From NCBI GenBank assembly GCA_021372005.1, contig JAJFVC010000081.1:1-41723 (forward strand): 41,723 nt of DNA, read 5' to 3'. The position numbers and the translations under genes were made by a program. Origin of the DNA: Planctomycetaceae bacterium. GTDB taxonomy: Bacteria > Planctomycetota > Planctomycetia > Pirellulales > Thermoguttaceae. Below the pieces are notes generated by a model. It saw nothing but the letters and a program-made list of their open reading frames with translations. It searched no databases and was not told the origin of the DNA. Below are positions 27,330 through 36,356 of the stretch, piece by piece; within the stretch, counting starts at the first letter, position 1, and each line of letters begins with the position of its first letter.

Positions 27330-28820
27330 ATGGGAGTCGGCATGGGCCAGCCAAATGCCGAGCAGTTCGCGCAGCGCGCGTTCAACCTCGGTCTTTTGGA
27401 CGAAAGACAACTACAGGACGTTTGGGCTTCATTCGGAAGCCGGAACGTTCCCGTGGGTGATTTTGTCCAAACACTGCTCCGTCGCGGCTTCATGACCAAT
27501 TATCAGGTCGAGCGGCTGCTCAAAGGCGAGCGTTCCGGGTTCTTTTTCGGCGACTATAAGGTGCTCTACCTGGTGGGCCGAGGCACCTTCGCTCGGGTTT
27601 ATCGGGCCGTTCATCGCGAGACCGGCCGAGTGGTCGCGCTGAAGGTGTTGCGCAACAAGTTCTGCGACGACCCGGCTTTGTTCCTCCGCGAAGGCGAGCT
27701 GGGACGCACGTTGCGCCACCCCAATATCGTGCCGATTTATGAAGTCTGCTCCAAGGGACGCAATCACTTCCTGGTGATGGAGTTCGTCGAGGGCCGAAAC
27801 CTGTTGGAGTTCGTCCGCATCCGTAAAAAGCTCGATCCGATCGAAGCCACCCGGTTGATGATCGGCATCGCCGACGGATTGCGATACGCCTTCGAGCGCG
27901 GGCTAACCCACCGCGATCTGAAAATGAGCAACATTCTCATTTCCAGCCGGGGGGATGCCAAACTGGTGGATTTCGGACTGGCCGCGATCGACGACGCGGT
28001 CGCCGACGACTCGTCCACCGATCTGTCCAACACGCGAACGGTGGACTACGCCGCCTTGGAACGAGCCACCGGCGTCCGAAAAGACGACACCCGCAGCGAC
28101 GTTTATTTCCTGGGGTGCATCTACTACAACATGCTGACGGGTCAGCCGCCGTTGGCCGAAAGCGACCGTCTGCATCGGCTCAACAAACAGCGGTTCCTCG
28201 ACGTCGTGCCGATTCAGAAACTCGATCCCTCGGTCCCCCTGTGCGTGAGCCTGGTGGTCAACAAGGCCATGTCGCTCGACCCGAACCAGCGCTATCAAAC
28301 GCCAGCCGCGATGGTCGCCGATTTGCGAATGACGGCCCGCCGATTGGCCGACGAATCGTCCGAGGCGTCGGGCAGCGCCGATGCCGCGGCGTTGCGTCGC
28401 TATGCCTCCGCGCCGGCGGACACCGGACGTTCGATCATGGTCGTCGAGTCGGACGCGAACGTCCAAAACGTTTTTCGCGAAGGATTCAAACGGGCAGGCT
28501 ATCGGGTGTTGGTGATTGCCGACCCCGACCGGGCGGCGACCCGCATCCTACAAGATCCGACCGTGGCCGATTGCGTGATTCTCAGCGCCCAGAATCTCGG
28601 CCGATCGGCGTTGGAGGTGTTCAACGCGTTGGGCGATAATCCGCACACTCAGTCGATCGCGGCGATCCTGTTGCTCGATGAATCGCAAGCGGCCTTAAAA
28701 TCCGAAGCTCGCGCGGCGCCGCGGCGTCTGGTGCTCTCGATGCCGATTACACTGCGGCAAATCCGCACGCTCGTGACGCAGTTGGCGCCGTCGAAAACGC
28801 CCGACGCCGTCAATGAATAG
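27330..28820 (+). CDS. Ser/Thr protein kinase fused to a degenerate receiver domain
   Basis: 496 residues from the ATG at 27330 (27342 is an alternative; neither has a strong ribosome site). The N-terminal module (about 10-70) LLDERQLQDVW...GDFVQTLLRRGFMTNYQVERLLKG is common in planctomycete kinases. The kinase domain (about 74-340) has GRGTFARVY (83-91), Lys105 in VALKVL, HRDLKMSN (194-201) and DFG (214-216), so it should be active. The usual APE is replaced by YAALERATG. Residues 366-488 look like a CheY-type receiver: SIMVVESDANVQNVFREGFKRAGY supplies Glu373 and Asp375, but the phospho-acceptor position after CVIL is Ser419 and the lysine before the conserved Pro is Ser470. It is cytoplasmic, with no membrane helix. 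It follows trpA by 121 bp, probably as its own unit. Confidence 0.88.
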   Translation: MGVGMGQPNAEQFAQRAFNLGLLDERQLQDVWASFGSRNVPVGDFVQTLLRRGFMTNYQVERLLKGERSGFFFGDYKVLYLVGRGTFARVYRAVHRETGRVVALKVLRNKFCDDPALFLREGELGRTLRHPNIVPIYEVCSKGRNHFLVMEFVEGRNLLEFVRIRKKLDPIEATRLMIGIADGLRYAFERGLTHRDLKMSNILISSRGDAKLVDFGLAAIDDAVADDSSTDLSNTRTVDYAALERATGVRKDDTRSDVYFLGCIYYNMLTGQPPLAESDRLHRLNKQRFLDVVPIQKLDPSVPLCVSLVVNKAMSLDPNQRYQTPAAMVADLRMTARRLADESSEASGSADAAALRRYASAPADTGRSIMVVESDANVQNVFREGFKRAGYRVLVIADPDRAATRILQDPTVADCVILSAQNLGRSALEVFNALGDNPHTQSIAAILLLDESQAALKSEARAAPRRLVLSMPITLRQIRTLVTQLAPSKTPDAVNE

Positions 28821-29351
28821 TCACCGCCGCTCGGCAAGATAAAGTCCCGCATAGACCTTCGGGTCGACCATCACTCCGACTCGCCGCTTGACGTCCAACC
28901 ACGCCTCGGCTTCCGTCCGCGGAACTCGATGCACTTGAATGTCCTCGGAACCGTCGCCGCCGCCCGGTCCGACTCGACGGACGTTTCGAGCCAGAAACAG
29001 CGAATACACCTCGGCGGCCAAGCCGGCGGAACTGGGACCGTCCAACAAAAACTCGATCGCATCGGCCTGATAGCCGGTTTCCTCGAGCAATTCGCGCCGG
29101 GCGGCCTCCCCTTGTTCTTCACGCTGGCGGCCGGCCCCATCGCCGACCAACCCGGCGGGCAACTCGATCACGCGGCGGCCTAGTGGGATGCGAAACTGTT
29201 CGACCAGCAACAACTCGTCGTCTTCCGTGATGGCCACGAGAACGACCGCCCCCGAAGCGTTCACCCGCTCGACCCACTCCCAACCGTCGGCGGCGACCAA
29301 TCGAACGAAACGTCCTTCGGCAAGCGTCTGTCGCAATTCCATCGGTCTCAT
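28821..29351 (-). CDS. Nudix hydrolase (ADP-ribose pyrophosphatase-like)
   Basis: 176 residues. The canonical Nudix box G-x5-E-x7-REUxEExGU is complete: Gly72, Glu78, Arg86-Glu87 and EETGY (90-94). It is preceded by RRVIELPAGLV, as in NudF-type ADP-ribose pyrophosphatases. The frame is open to 29465, but that would overlap the PEP-CTERM gene ending at 29434. The ATG at 29351 (or 29342) is therefore preferred. The stop directly abuts the stop of the kinase gene, with no bases between. It hydrolyses a nucleoside diphosphate linked to another moiety; ADP-sugars are most likely, by similarity only. Confidence 0.85.
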   Translation of the reverse strand: MRPMELRQTLAEGRFVRLVAADGWEWVERVNASGAVVLVAITEDDELLLVEQFRIPLGRRVIELPAGLVGDGAGRQREEQGEAARRELLEETGYQADAIEFLLDGPSSAGLAAEVYSLFLARNVRRVGPGGGDGSEDIQVHRVPRTEAEAWLDVKRRVGVMVDPKVYAGLYLAERR

Positions 29352-29433
29352 GCCACGTCCATCGGGAGCGTACGCCGCAGAAACGGCGCGAGCCCGTTTT
29401 TTTCGGAAAAGGCGAGCCGACGCACGCCCATCT

Positions 29434-30237
29434 CTAGCCGCGACGGCGACGCCACAGCGCGCCACCGAGACAGAGCCCCGCGATCGCCAACAGCGTCACC
29501 GTGCCCGGTTCGGGGACCGGCGATGGAGTGACGTTGATGTGATGCATGCCCGGATCGATCGTGGTCAGCAGACGTTTCGTCACGAGGCTGGCCGGATAAG
29601 AAAGTTGCGAGAAGTTGTAGTTTTCGCCGGAATACCCGCTCCCCAACACGATGCCGGTGAACTGGTCCGTTCCCACCGTGCCTTGTCCCGTTTCCACAAC
29701 CTCCCCACTGCTGTCGAGCAACGTGCCGAGCGTGTTCGTGCCGGGATCGCTGTCCGAAAGGACCAGAGCAATGGTATACGTTCCCGAAGGAAGATCCGTG
29801 AAGGTGTAACTTCCGTCCGTGCCGGTATACATGCTGATGACCGTGTCGCTGCCCACCATCGACAACGTCACCTTGGCGCCTGGCAGCGCCCAATCGGAGT
29901 TGTCGGCGGTGTCGCTTCCATTGCCATCGTAGTAGACTAATCCGGCCAGAGTCCCGTCTCCGCTTCCAAACACGGCACCGGAGGCCCTCACCGTTGTTGT
30001 TGAAAACACGGAAACCGAAGAATCTACGGTCGCAGAAAGCGTCGTGGTCGAAAACGACGTCGAAGAAGAAGCGGCAGACGCGGACGATGAAAAACCGTTC
30101 CGTTGCCAGCTTGTATAGCTATTGATGACATCGCCAAGAGTAGGTGCGGCGAACCAAAACAAAACGCCGACACACAACCCAAGCTGCCGAACATGCTGCG
30201 CGCATGCCCAAACGGGTCGTTGAGATTGCGGGACCAC
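29434..30237 (-). CDS. PEP-CTERM protein with SdrD B-like domain
   Basis: 267 residues, GTG start at 30237 with GGAGG nine bases upstream. A signal peptide (LCVGVLFWFAAPTLG-D) precedes a Ser/Thr-rich low-complexity stretch (about 50-85). A Cna-B/SdrD-B-like fold follows: LAGLVYYDGNGSDTADNSDW, ALPGAKVTLSMVGSD, TGTDGSYTFTDLPSGTYTI. The C-terminus is VPEPGTVTLLAIAGLCLGGALWRRRRG, a PEP-CTERM sorting signal. It is predicted to be exported and exosortase-processed. The function is unknown and is probably structural or adhesive. Confidence 0.85.
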   Translation of the reverse strand: MVPQSQRPVWACAQHVRQLGLCVGVLFWFAAPTLGDVINSYTSWQRNGFSSSASAASSSTSFSTTTLSATVDSSVSVFSTTTVRASGAVFGSGDGTLAGLVYYDGNGSDTADNSDWALPGAKVTLSMVGSDTVISMYTGTDGSYTFTDLPSGTYTIALVLSDSDPGTNTLGTLLDSSGEVVETGQGTVGTDQFTGIVLGSGYSGENYNFSQLSYPASLVTKRLLTTIDPGMHHINVTPSPVPEPGTVTLLAIAGLCLGGALWRRRRG

Positions 30238-30265
30238 GGGACGCTGCCTCCGTTGGTTAAGTTAC

Positions 30266-30282
30266 CCTATTTGCAAAATAGG
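30266..30282. promoter_or_regulatory. Small perfect inverted repeat upstream of PEP-CTERM gene
   Basis: CCTATTT-GCA-AAATAGG is a perfect 7-bp inverted repeat with a 3-base centre, 29 bp upstream of the gene starting at 30237. It may be an operator. No U-tract follows in a useful direction. Confidence 0.3.
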
Positions 30283-30536
30283 CCTAATCCTCATCGTAGC
30301 CACATTCACCAAAATCGCAATAGTTTGACAACCTATTTTCTCAGAAAAGCCAAAATTATCGCAAAACCCCCACCCTAGAGTTGCAAGGATGCCGGCTATC
30401 CATCCATGCGGAGTGTTTCTGATTTGAGATTGCTGCAACGAACGCCCCCCTGTCGTTGCCGACTTTTTAGAGCAGTCGTTCGCGATGCGCTTGTTTTTTC
30501 TTCTTAAGAAAGACGCGGATCGAATCGACTCGCAGC

Positions 30537-31928
30537 TTACCAGAGCCATTCCAAACCCAACGACACACCTTGCGAAAAGACTAAGCCGTTGGTGTTGATT
30601 TTGGCGACCGGCGAGGCGGCGAACTGCAACTGTTCCGGAGCCAATGCAAGCCCAGTGATCCACATCAGATCATACGAAGCGCGGCCCACAAGATTCGGCC
30701 GGAACTTATAGGTGGCCTGCACGCCCATCTCGCCGACGAAGGCCGCCTTGTAGCGGTTGGCTACGAATCGTTCATAAACCGTGTCGTTTGAATCGCCGCT
30801 GGTCGTCGCCGTGATCGTGCTTTCCTGGCTGGCGAAGTTGATGAACGGCCCGGCCTTGGTGGTGAATCCCCACGCCCAACGACACTGACGAAACATCACG
30901 TCGGCCCCAACCTGCAATCCGACCAAATTATTGTAGGTCAGCGTGTCATACTCGCCGACGCCGTCGATGGTTTCGCTCGACGTCGCGTTGTACTGGCTGA
31001 CGGTGTGCAGCTTGAAGGTCTCGTTGTCCCTCAAATACCGAATGCCGTACAGATACGACATGTACGTGCCCGGCTGACATTCGCGCCGCCACCGACCGTC
31101 GGGCTGCATCACCAACCGATCGGGCTCGCCGCGCGGACTGATCCGTCCGTTGACCTCGAAGTTATTCATCGTCGTACGATACGAGACCCGATGCTCCAAC
31201 CCGTAGTTGAACGCGTAGTCGATCGTGTGCTGCGCGTCGGTCATGTCGACCATTTCCGTATTGGTCACAAACGGAGTCCTTAAACTGCCGAACGTCTTGT
31301 CCGTCGTCGTGGGGCTCAACACGACCGTGCTGTACTCCACCGACTCATCGTACCACGGGGTCAAATAGCCGCCGACGGTTCTCGAAGCCGACCACGAATT
31401 GAGTCCCCAAAAAGTGAGTTCCACAAAATGATCATTATTGTTGCGATCGCGACAAAAATAATGCCCGATGGTGGCGTTGTAGCCCGGAGCCACGTCCAGA
31501 TTCAACTCCTTGGTTTGAATCACATTGAGGCTTCGGCTGGCCGTGCCCGTGGTCGGCGTCATTAGATTGACAACCTGGTACGTGCTGGAGGAGTTCGAGA
31601 TCCACTCGTAGTCGCCATTTTGGGGCCGTTGAAAGGAAATCATGCTGCGGCGCGAGTTGCTGCGGCTCATAATCCGAGCGCCTTGCAGCGTGTACCAATC
31701 GGGCGGCGTGCCGCCGCCGCACAGCGCACAGCCCGGCCCAACCGTCGCCCCGTCCCATAGCCCATTGTCCATCCACGATGGATCGCTGGTCGCCGAGTCG
31801 GAGGCCGCTTCCGTCGGATTGTCAGCCTGGGGAGTGGGATTGCTGTTTTGGGCCCACACCGTGGTCCCGATCAGCAAACCTCCAAACGTCACTAGGACGA
31901 CTAGGGCGGATGTCCTTGCTGTTTTCAC
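30537..31928 (-). CDS. BBP7-type outer-membrane beta-barrel protein
   Basis: 463 residues. The frame is open to an ATG at 31967, but AAGGAGG lies eight bases before the GTG at 31928, which decides the start. The signal peptide is ALVVLVTFGGLLIGTTVWA-QN. The body consists of beta-strand-like segments in the pattern of the planctomycete BBP7 family: HFVELTFWGLNSWSASRTVG near the middle, FEVNGRISPRG, GTYMSYLYGIRYL, LVGLQVGADVMFR, and a C-terminal AKINTNGLVFSQGVSLGLEWLW ending in an aromatic residue as barrel proteins do. BBP7 proteins are outer-membrane barrels of unknown function. The 299 bp downstream, to the PEP-CTERM gene start, contain only the small inverted repeat at 30266. Confidence 0.85.
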   Translation of the reverse strand: MKTARTSALVVLVTFGGLLIGTTVWAQNSNPTPQADNPTEAASDSATSDPSWMDNGLWDGATVGPGCALCGGGTPPDWYTLQGARIMSRSNSRRSMISFQRPQNGDYEWISNSSSTYQVVNLMTPTTGTASRSLNVIQTKELNLDVAPGYNATIGHYFCRDRNNNDHFVELTFWGLNSWSASRTVGGYLTPWYDESVEYSTVVLSPTTTDKTFGSLRTPFVTNTEMVDMTDAQHTIDYAFNYGLEHRVSYRTTMNNFEVNGRISPRGEPDRLVMQPDGRWRRECQPGTYMSYLYGIRYLRDNETFKLHTVSQYNATSSETIDGVGEYDTLTYNNLVGLQVGADVMFRQCRWAWGFTTKAGPFINFASQESTITATTSGDSNDTVYERFVANRYKAAFVGEMGVQATYKFRPNLVGRASYDLMWITGLALAPEQLQFAASPVAKINTNGLVFSQGVSLGLEWLW

Positions 31929-32304
31929 CAAACCGTCCTCCTTACCCAAACATCCATCGTCAATCACTTATGCGCAACGGCAGCGGACAACTACGAAAAC
32001 GCACACCACTCAGATCGGCCAACTTGACTCCGCAAAACAGGAATAAACCGCAAATTTTCAAAATACTCCGCAAACCAGACAACCGGAGCGGCTTTTCCAT
32101 CTTACCCACATCAACGATTCACCCTACTTATCAGGCCAAGAAACAAAATTTGCGAACTTGGGAGAAATAACAAAACCGCCAACGACGCGGTTCAACCCCA
32201 CGTCCCTCGCCCACCTTGCTTTGCTTCCGACCCAAATCTTGCTAAAAATTGGATACACGAAACCATACTCCCAACCCTCTCGGTTTTTGAAAGGACGCCC
32301 CACC
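31929..32304. other. Divergent intergenic region between BBP7 gene and transaldolase
   Basis: 376 bases with A+T-rich patches, expected to hold the promoters of both genes. I could not assign convincing -35/-10 pairs or a structured leader. The transaldolase frame is open from 32158, but the AAAGGA before 32305 marks the true start. Confidence 0.4.
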
Positions 32305-33351
32305 ATGCCGAACGCCATCCAATCCTTGTTGGCCACCGGCACCAAGCTCTGGCTCGATTCGGTCGATCCCGATCTGGTTCGGGCGAATCGGGCCATCGGT
32401 GCGACCGGCGCAACGTCCAATCCGATCATCATCGCCGATCTGTTGGCCACCGGCCGATTTGACGCCGAGTTGAGTTCGTTGGCGCATCAAGGACTCGACG
32501 ACCGAGAAATCGCTTGGCGGCTGACCGACCGGTTGGTCCGCGACGCCCAACAGGCTTTTTTGCCGGTCTGGCAAACGACGCGAGGCGACGACGGCTACGT
32601 CAGCTTCGAGGTCGATCCGCTGTTGGAAGACCCGGAACTCAACGTGCCGCACGCCGAAAAAGTCCGCCAATACGTCCGGCTCGGACAACAATGGTCCCGG
32701 GGACACCAAAACCGCATGATCAAGGTGCCGGCCACGCCCGCCGGACTCGACGCGCTCGAGGAGTTGGCCGCTTCGGACGTGACGATCAACGTAACGCTGA
32801 TTTTCAGTCCGCGGCAGTATCAAATCGCCCGCGACGCCGTGTGGCGCGGCGCACAGCGTCGCAGCGATCTTACGCAATTCAAAAGTGTCTACAGCATTTT
32901 CGTTTCGCGATTGGACGTCTACACGGACAAGGCCGTGCCCGAACTGTCGCCGGCCGCACAGGGGATGGTCGGCATTTTGAACGCCAAGCGGATTTGGGCG
33001 GAGAACCAACGTTTTTGGTCGGCCCGCCCTACGCCGTTGCGGCAAGAAATCGTTTTTGCCAGCACGGGCGTCAAAAAGCCGTCCGACGCCCCTTGGAAAT
33101 ACGTCGAGGCGCTGGCCGGCAGCGACATCCAGACGAACCCGCCGGCCACCAACGACGCGGTCGCGCAAAGCAGCCGAACGTTTATCCGGCAAGTGGATCG
33201 TCTGCCGCCGTCCGAGGTGGTCGACGAGATCGACGAGCGGGTCGATCTTCAAAAACTCGAAGCGGTCCTGATGGCCGAAGGAATCGCCAAGTTCGCCGTG
33301 CCGCAAAAATCGCTGTTGGCCATGGTCGCCCAAAAAAGAGCATCCGCCTGA
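32305..33351 (+). CDS. tal: Transaldolase
   Basis: 348 residues. It transfers a dihydroxyacetone unit between sugar phosphates in the non-oxidative pentose phosphate pathway. The Schiff-base Lys140 lies in [16 protein letters not shown], catalytic Asp18 is in [10 protein letters not shown], and [22 protein letters not shown] and [10 protein letters not shown] are transaldolase signatures. AAAGGA ten bases upstream supports the ATG at 32305. The C-terminal extension past [11 protein letters not shown] is longer than in the short TalA/FSA types, fitting the TalB-like or bifunctional subgroup. Fructose-6-phosphate aldolase activity cannot be excluded from sequence. Confidence 0.88.
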   Translation: MPNAIQSLLATGTKLWLDSVDPDLVRANRAIGATGATSNPIIIADLLATGRFDAELSSLAHQGLDDREIAWRLTDRLVRDAQQAFLPVWQTTRGDDGYVSFEVDPLLEDPELNVPHAEKVRQYVRLGQQWSRGHQNRMIKVPATPAGLDALEELAASDVTINVTLIFSPRQYQIARDAVWRGAQRRSDLTQFKSVYSIFVSRLDVYTDKAVPELSPAAQGMVGILNAKRIWAENQRFWSARPTPLRQEIVFASTGVKKPSDAPWKYVEALAGSDIQTNPPATNDAVAQSSRTFIRQVDRLPPSEVVDEIDERVDLQKLEAVLMAEGIAKFAVPQKSLLAMVAQKRASA

Positions 33352-33401
33352 CCGTCCCCCTTCGCCATCCCTGTTGGCGACGAACAACCCGACCGAAGAT
33401 C

Positions 33402-36311
33402 ATGACGTTCGCATCGCTTGCATTGATTCTTTTGGCGGCCTTGTCCGAGGCGTCGGACCCGGCGGTCGACGATGCACGGCTTTGGGACGTGTGCTTCGTC
33501 GACGCCCAGCACGGTTGGGCCGTTGGCGATCGCGGCGCGATCTGGCACACCGAGGACGGCGGGCAACAGTGGCGTCCCCAGTCGTCCGGCGTTTCGTGTC
33601 CTTTACGAACCGTTTGGTTTCGTGACGAAGACGTCGGCTGGGCGGCCGGCGGACAATCGTCGCCGTACCTGCATGCCAGCCACGGCGTGCTGCTGTCCAC
33701 GACCGACGGCGGCCAGACCTGGACGCCTGCGCCGAAACTGATTTTGCCCAGCGCGCGGCGATTGCGATTGATCGATCCACGACATGGTTGGCTCTTGGGC
33801 GACCGTTCGGCGATGTATCCGTCCGGCGTATTTGTAACCGAGGACGGCGGTCGACATTGGAGCCCGCTGCCCGGCGGCGACGCGATCGCATGGGCGGCCG
33901 CGGATTTTCTGGATTTTCGCACCGGCGCGTTGGCCGGCGGCAACGGTTGGTTGGGACGGATTGCGCGCGGCGAGATCGAAGCCGTCCGCCGCGACGAGTT
34001 CGGCCTAGGCAGCCCGACGCAACTGCAACTGACGCCGCCGAGCTTCGGCTGGTTGATCGGCGACGGCGGCATGATTCGATGGACCGGCGACCGCGGAGCG
34101 ACGTGGCGGCCTCCGGTCGGAACGCCGCCACGCGGCATCGAGTCATTCGATTTGGCGGCTCTGGCGGTTCGCGGTCCGCGATGCTGGGCGGCCGGTTCGC
34201 CCGGCTCGCGCGTCTTTCACACCGACGACGCCGGGCGCACCTGGCGCAGTTTTTCGACGGGCTCGACCGCGCCGCTTTGGGCAATCGCAATGGTCGACGA
34301 TCGGCGAGGCTGGGCCGTCGGCTCGCTCGGCACGATCTTGGCCACCGACGACGGCGGACAATCGTGGCGGCGTCAACGCGTCGGCGACCGGCAGGCCGCA
34401 CTGTTGGTCCTGCTGGCCGAACCCGACGACGTCCCTCTGGAATGGATCGCCCGCTGGAGCGGCGAGGACGGCTATCGGACCGTGGTCGAAACGCTGTGCC
34501 GGCGCGACGTCGAAACGCCGCCGCGAGACGACGCGTCGCTAAACGATCGGTTGCACGAAGCCGTGATCGCGGTCGGTGGCAGTGACACCGCCACGGCGTG
34601 GCAATTTCCGCTGCGGCAGGCCGGGCTTTCGATGCCCAGCGCGCGGATCGTCGCCTCTTGGGACGCCGCCAACAACGGCCGCGGGCTCGAACGGCTGCAA
34701 GCTCGTTTGGTCCGAGCGATTCGCACATGGCGTCCGGCCGCGCTGGTGACCCGCGTGGCGGCGCATCCCGCCGATGATTCGCTGACGGATCTGATGGGTC
34801 AGGCCGTGCTGCGAGCGGCCTCCGATGCGGCCGATCCCTCGCGATTTCCCGAGCAGATCGCCGACGCCGGATTGACGCCGTGGGCGGTCCAAAAAGTCTT
34901 CGGATTGACGCCGCCCGGCGTTCGCGGCGCCGGCGAACTGGCCACGTCCCAATTCCTACCGCGATTGGGCGGCACGTCGGCCGACGTGGCCGCTCCGTCG
35001 CGCAGTCTGCTGGACGATCGGTTTCGGCCGTCGCCGTCGATGGTCGGGTTGAATCCGTTGGCCGGCGGCGCCGTTGCGGATCGCCGCGATTGGCTCAGCG
35101 ATTTTTCGCTGCCGCCCGGCGGGCCGGCGCGCCGCGAACTGTCGCTGCCGAAACGCGAGGGCCTCAACCTTCGTTCTCGCATGGCGCAACAGCGTCGTCA
35201 CGTCCAGGCGATCCTCGAACGCGCCCAGCGGCTCGGCGCGTCGACCGAATCGCTGTTGGCGCAAATCGACAGTTTGACGTCCGACCTGGATCCGCAGAGC
35301 CGCGGTCAAATCCTTTACCAACTAGCCGACGACTACGATCGCAGCGGACGTTGGGCGCTGGCGGCCGACACGTTCACCGCCCTGCAACGCCAGTGTCCCG
35401 ACCATCCGCTGGCCCCGTTGGCCTCGCTGTGGCTCGTTCAGTATTATGCCAGCGGCGAGGCGGCCTGGCGCGTTGAACACGGCAACAACAAGAAGCGGCT
35501 CGAACTCGCCGTGGAACTCGGACAGGAAATCGAACGCACCCAGCCCGAATGGTTCGCCCGACCTTCGATGGCGTTTCCGTTGGCCGCGGCCCACCGAGCG
35601 TTGAACCAAACAAAACAAGCCGAGCGGCTCTATCGCATGCAGTTCGGCGGCGGTCTGCGCGACGGTTTTACCAATTGCGCTCGGGCCGAGATGCGGCAAC
35701 CGAACGACAAGCCGTCGCTATCCTGTGTGAGGGCCGCCGCGCCGCCGCGATTGGACGGGCAACTCGACGATCCCGTATGGCGACAGGCCAAGTCGGCCGC
35801 CCTGCGAAGCGCGCAGCACGATGACGCACCATGGCCCGCTGCGGCAATGCTGGCCTACGACGACGAATTTCTGTATTTAGCCGTCCGATGCCGAAATCCG
35901 CCCGGCGAATCGCCGCGTTCGACGACGGACGAAGAAACTCCAGCTCTTCGCCCGCGCGACGCCGATCTGTCGGTCTGCGATCGCGTCGAGCTGCTGGTGG
36001 ACATCGACCGTGACTTCACCACCTTCGACCGTCTGACGGCCGACGCGCGCGGCTGGACGAACGACGTCTGTTGGAACGACGCCACTTGGAACCCGACCTG
36101 GTACGTCGCCGTGCACCGCGACCGAGAGACCTGGACGCTCGAAGCGGCGATTCCGCTGGCCGAGCTGACCGGGCAGCGTCCGAAACCCGGCCACTCCTGG
36201 GCCATCGGACTGCAGCGGATTGTGCCGGGCGTCGGGTTTCAATCGTGGACCACGCCGGCCGGCATCGCGCCGACGCGGCCCGACGGGTTCGGTTATCTGG
36301 TTTTTCAATAA
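33402..36311 (+). CDS. Multidomain secreted protein: YCF48-like propeller, PIG-L-like, TPR-like, CBM9-like
   Basis: 969 residues from the ATG at 33402, 50 bp after the transaldolase stop; the longer open frame upstream overlaps that gene. A signal peptide (LALILLAALSEAS) is followed by repeats of the YCF48/BNR type (about 28-328): HGWAVGDRGAIWHTEDGG, GVFVTEDGGRHW, RGWAVGSLGTILATDDGG. Residues 332-505 resemble a PIG-L deacetylase, but the zinc motif AHPDDE is AEPDDV and the later HPDH is HPADD, so it is probably inactive. About 655-770 is helical and TPR-like (ILYQLADDYDRSGRWALAADTF). The C-terminal 170 residues (PRLDGQLDDPVW..., LAVRCRNP, WTLEAAIPLAELTG) fit a CBM9/DOMON-type carbohydrate-binding fold. 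It is likely periplasmic or surface-located. The function is unknown. Confidence 0.8.
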   Translation: MTFASLALILLAALSEASDPAVDDARLWDVCFVDAQHGWAVGDRGAIWHTEDGGQQWRPQSSGVSCPLRTVWFRDEDVGWAAGGQSSPYLHASHGVLLSTTDGGQTWTPAPKLILPSARRLRLIDPRHGWLLGDRSAMYPSGVFVTEDGGRHWSPLPGGDAIAWAAADFLDFRTGALAGGNGWLGRIARGEIEAVRRDEFGLGSPTQLQLTPPSFGWLIGDGGMIRWTGDRGATWRPPVGTPPRGIESFDLAALAVRGPRCWAAGSPGSRVFHTDDAGRTWRSFSTGSTAPLWAIAMVDDRRGWAVGSLGTILATDDGGQSWRRQRVGDRQAALLVLLAEPDDVPLEWIARWSGEDGYRTVVETLCRRDVETPPRDDASLNDRLHEAVIAVGGSDTATAWQFPLRQAGLSMPSARIVASWDAANNGRGLERLQARLVRAIRTWRPAALVTRVAAHPADDSLTDLMGQAVLRAASDAADPSRFPEQIADAGLTPWAVQKVFGLTPPGVRGAGELATSQFLPRLGGTSADVAAPSRSLLDDRFRPSPSMVGLNPLAGGAVADRRDWLSDFSLPPGGPARRELSLPKREGLNLRSRMAQQRRHVQAILERAQRLGASTESLLAQIDSLTSDLDPQSRGQILYQLADDYDRSGRWALAADTFTALQRQCPDHPLAPLASLWLVQYYASGEAAWRVEHGNNKKRLELAVELGQEIERTQPEWFARPSMAFPLAAAHRALNQTKQAERLYRMQFGGGLRDGFTNCARAEMRQPNDKPSLSCVRAAAPPRLDGQLDDPVWRQAKSAALRSAQHDDAPWPAAAMLAYDDEFLYLAVRCRNPPGESPRSTTDEETPALRPRDADLSVCDRVELLVDIDRDFTTFDRLTADARGWTNDVCWNDATWNPTWYVAVHRDRETWTLEAAIPLAELTGQRPKPGHSWAIGLQRIVPGVGFQSWTTPAGIAPTRPDGFGYLVFQ

Positions 36312-36356
36312 CCTTTGCGCCGTCGAGCGTCTCAAACGTGCGACGATCCCGCTCGA

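Noticed and set aside
29352..29465. Longer N-terminus for the Nudix protein.
   Set aside because: It would overlap the end of the PEP-CTERM gene, and the extra residues are Arg-rich and unlike the family N-terminus.
32514..33401. Upstream extension of the multidomain protein frame through the transaldolase gene.
   Set aside because: It overlaps a well-supported transaldolase in another frame. The ATG at 33402 is followed directly by a signal peptide.
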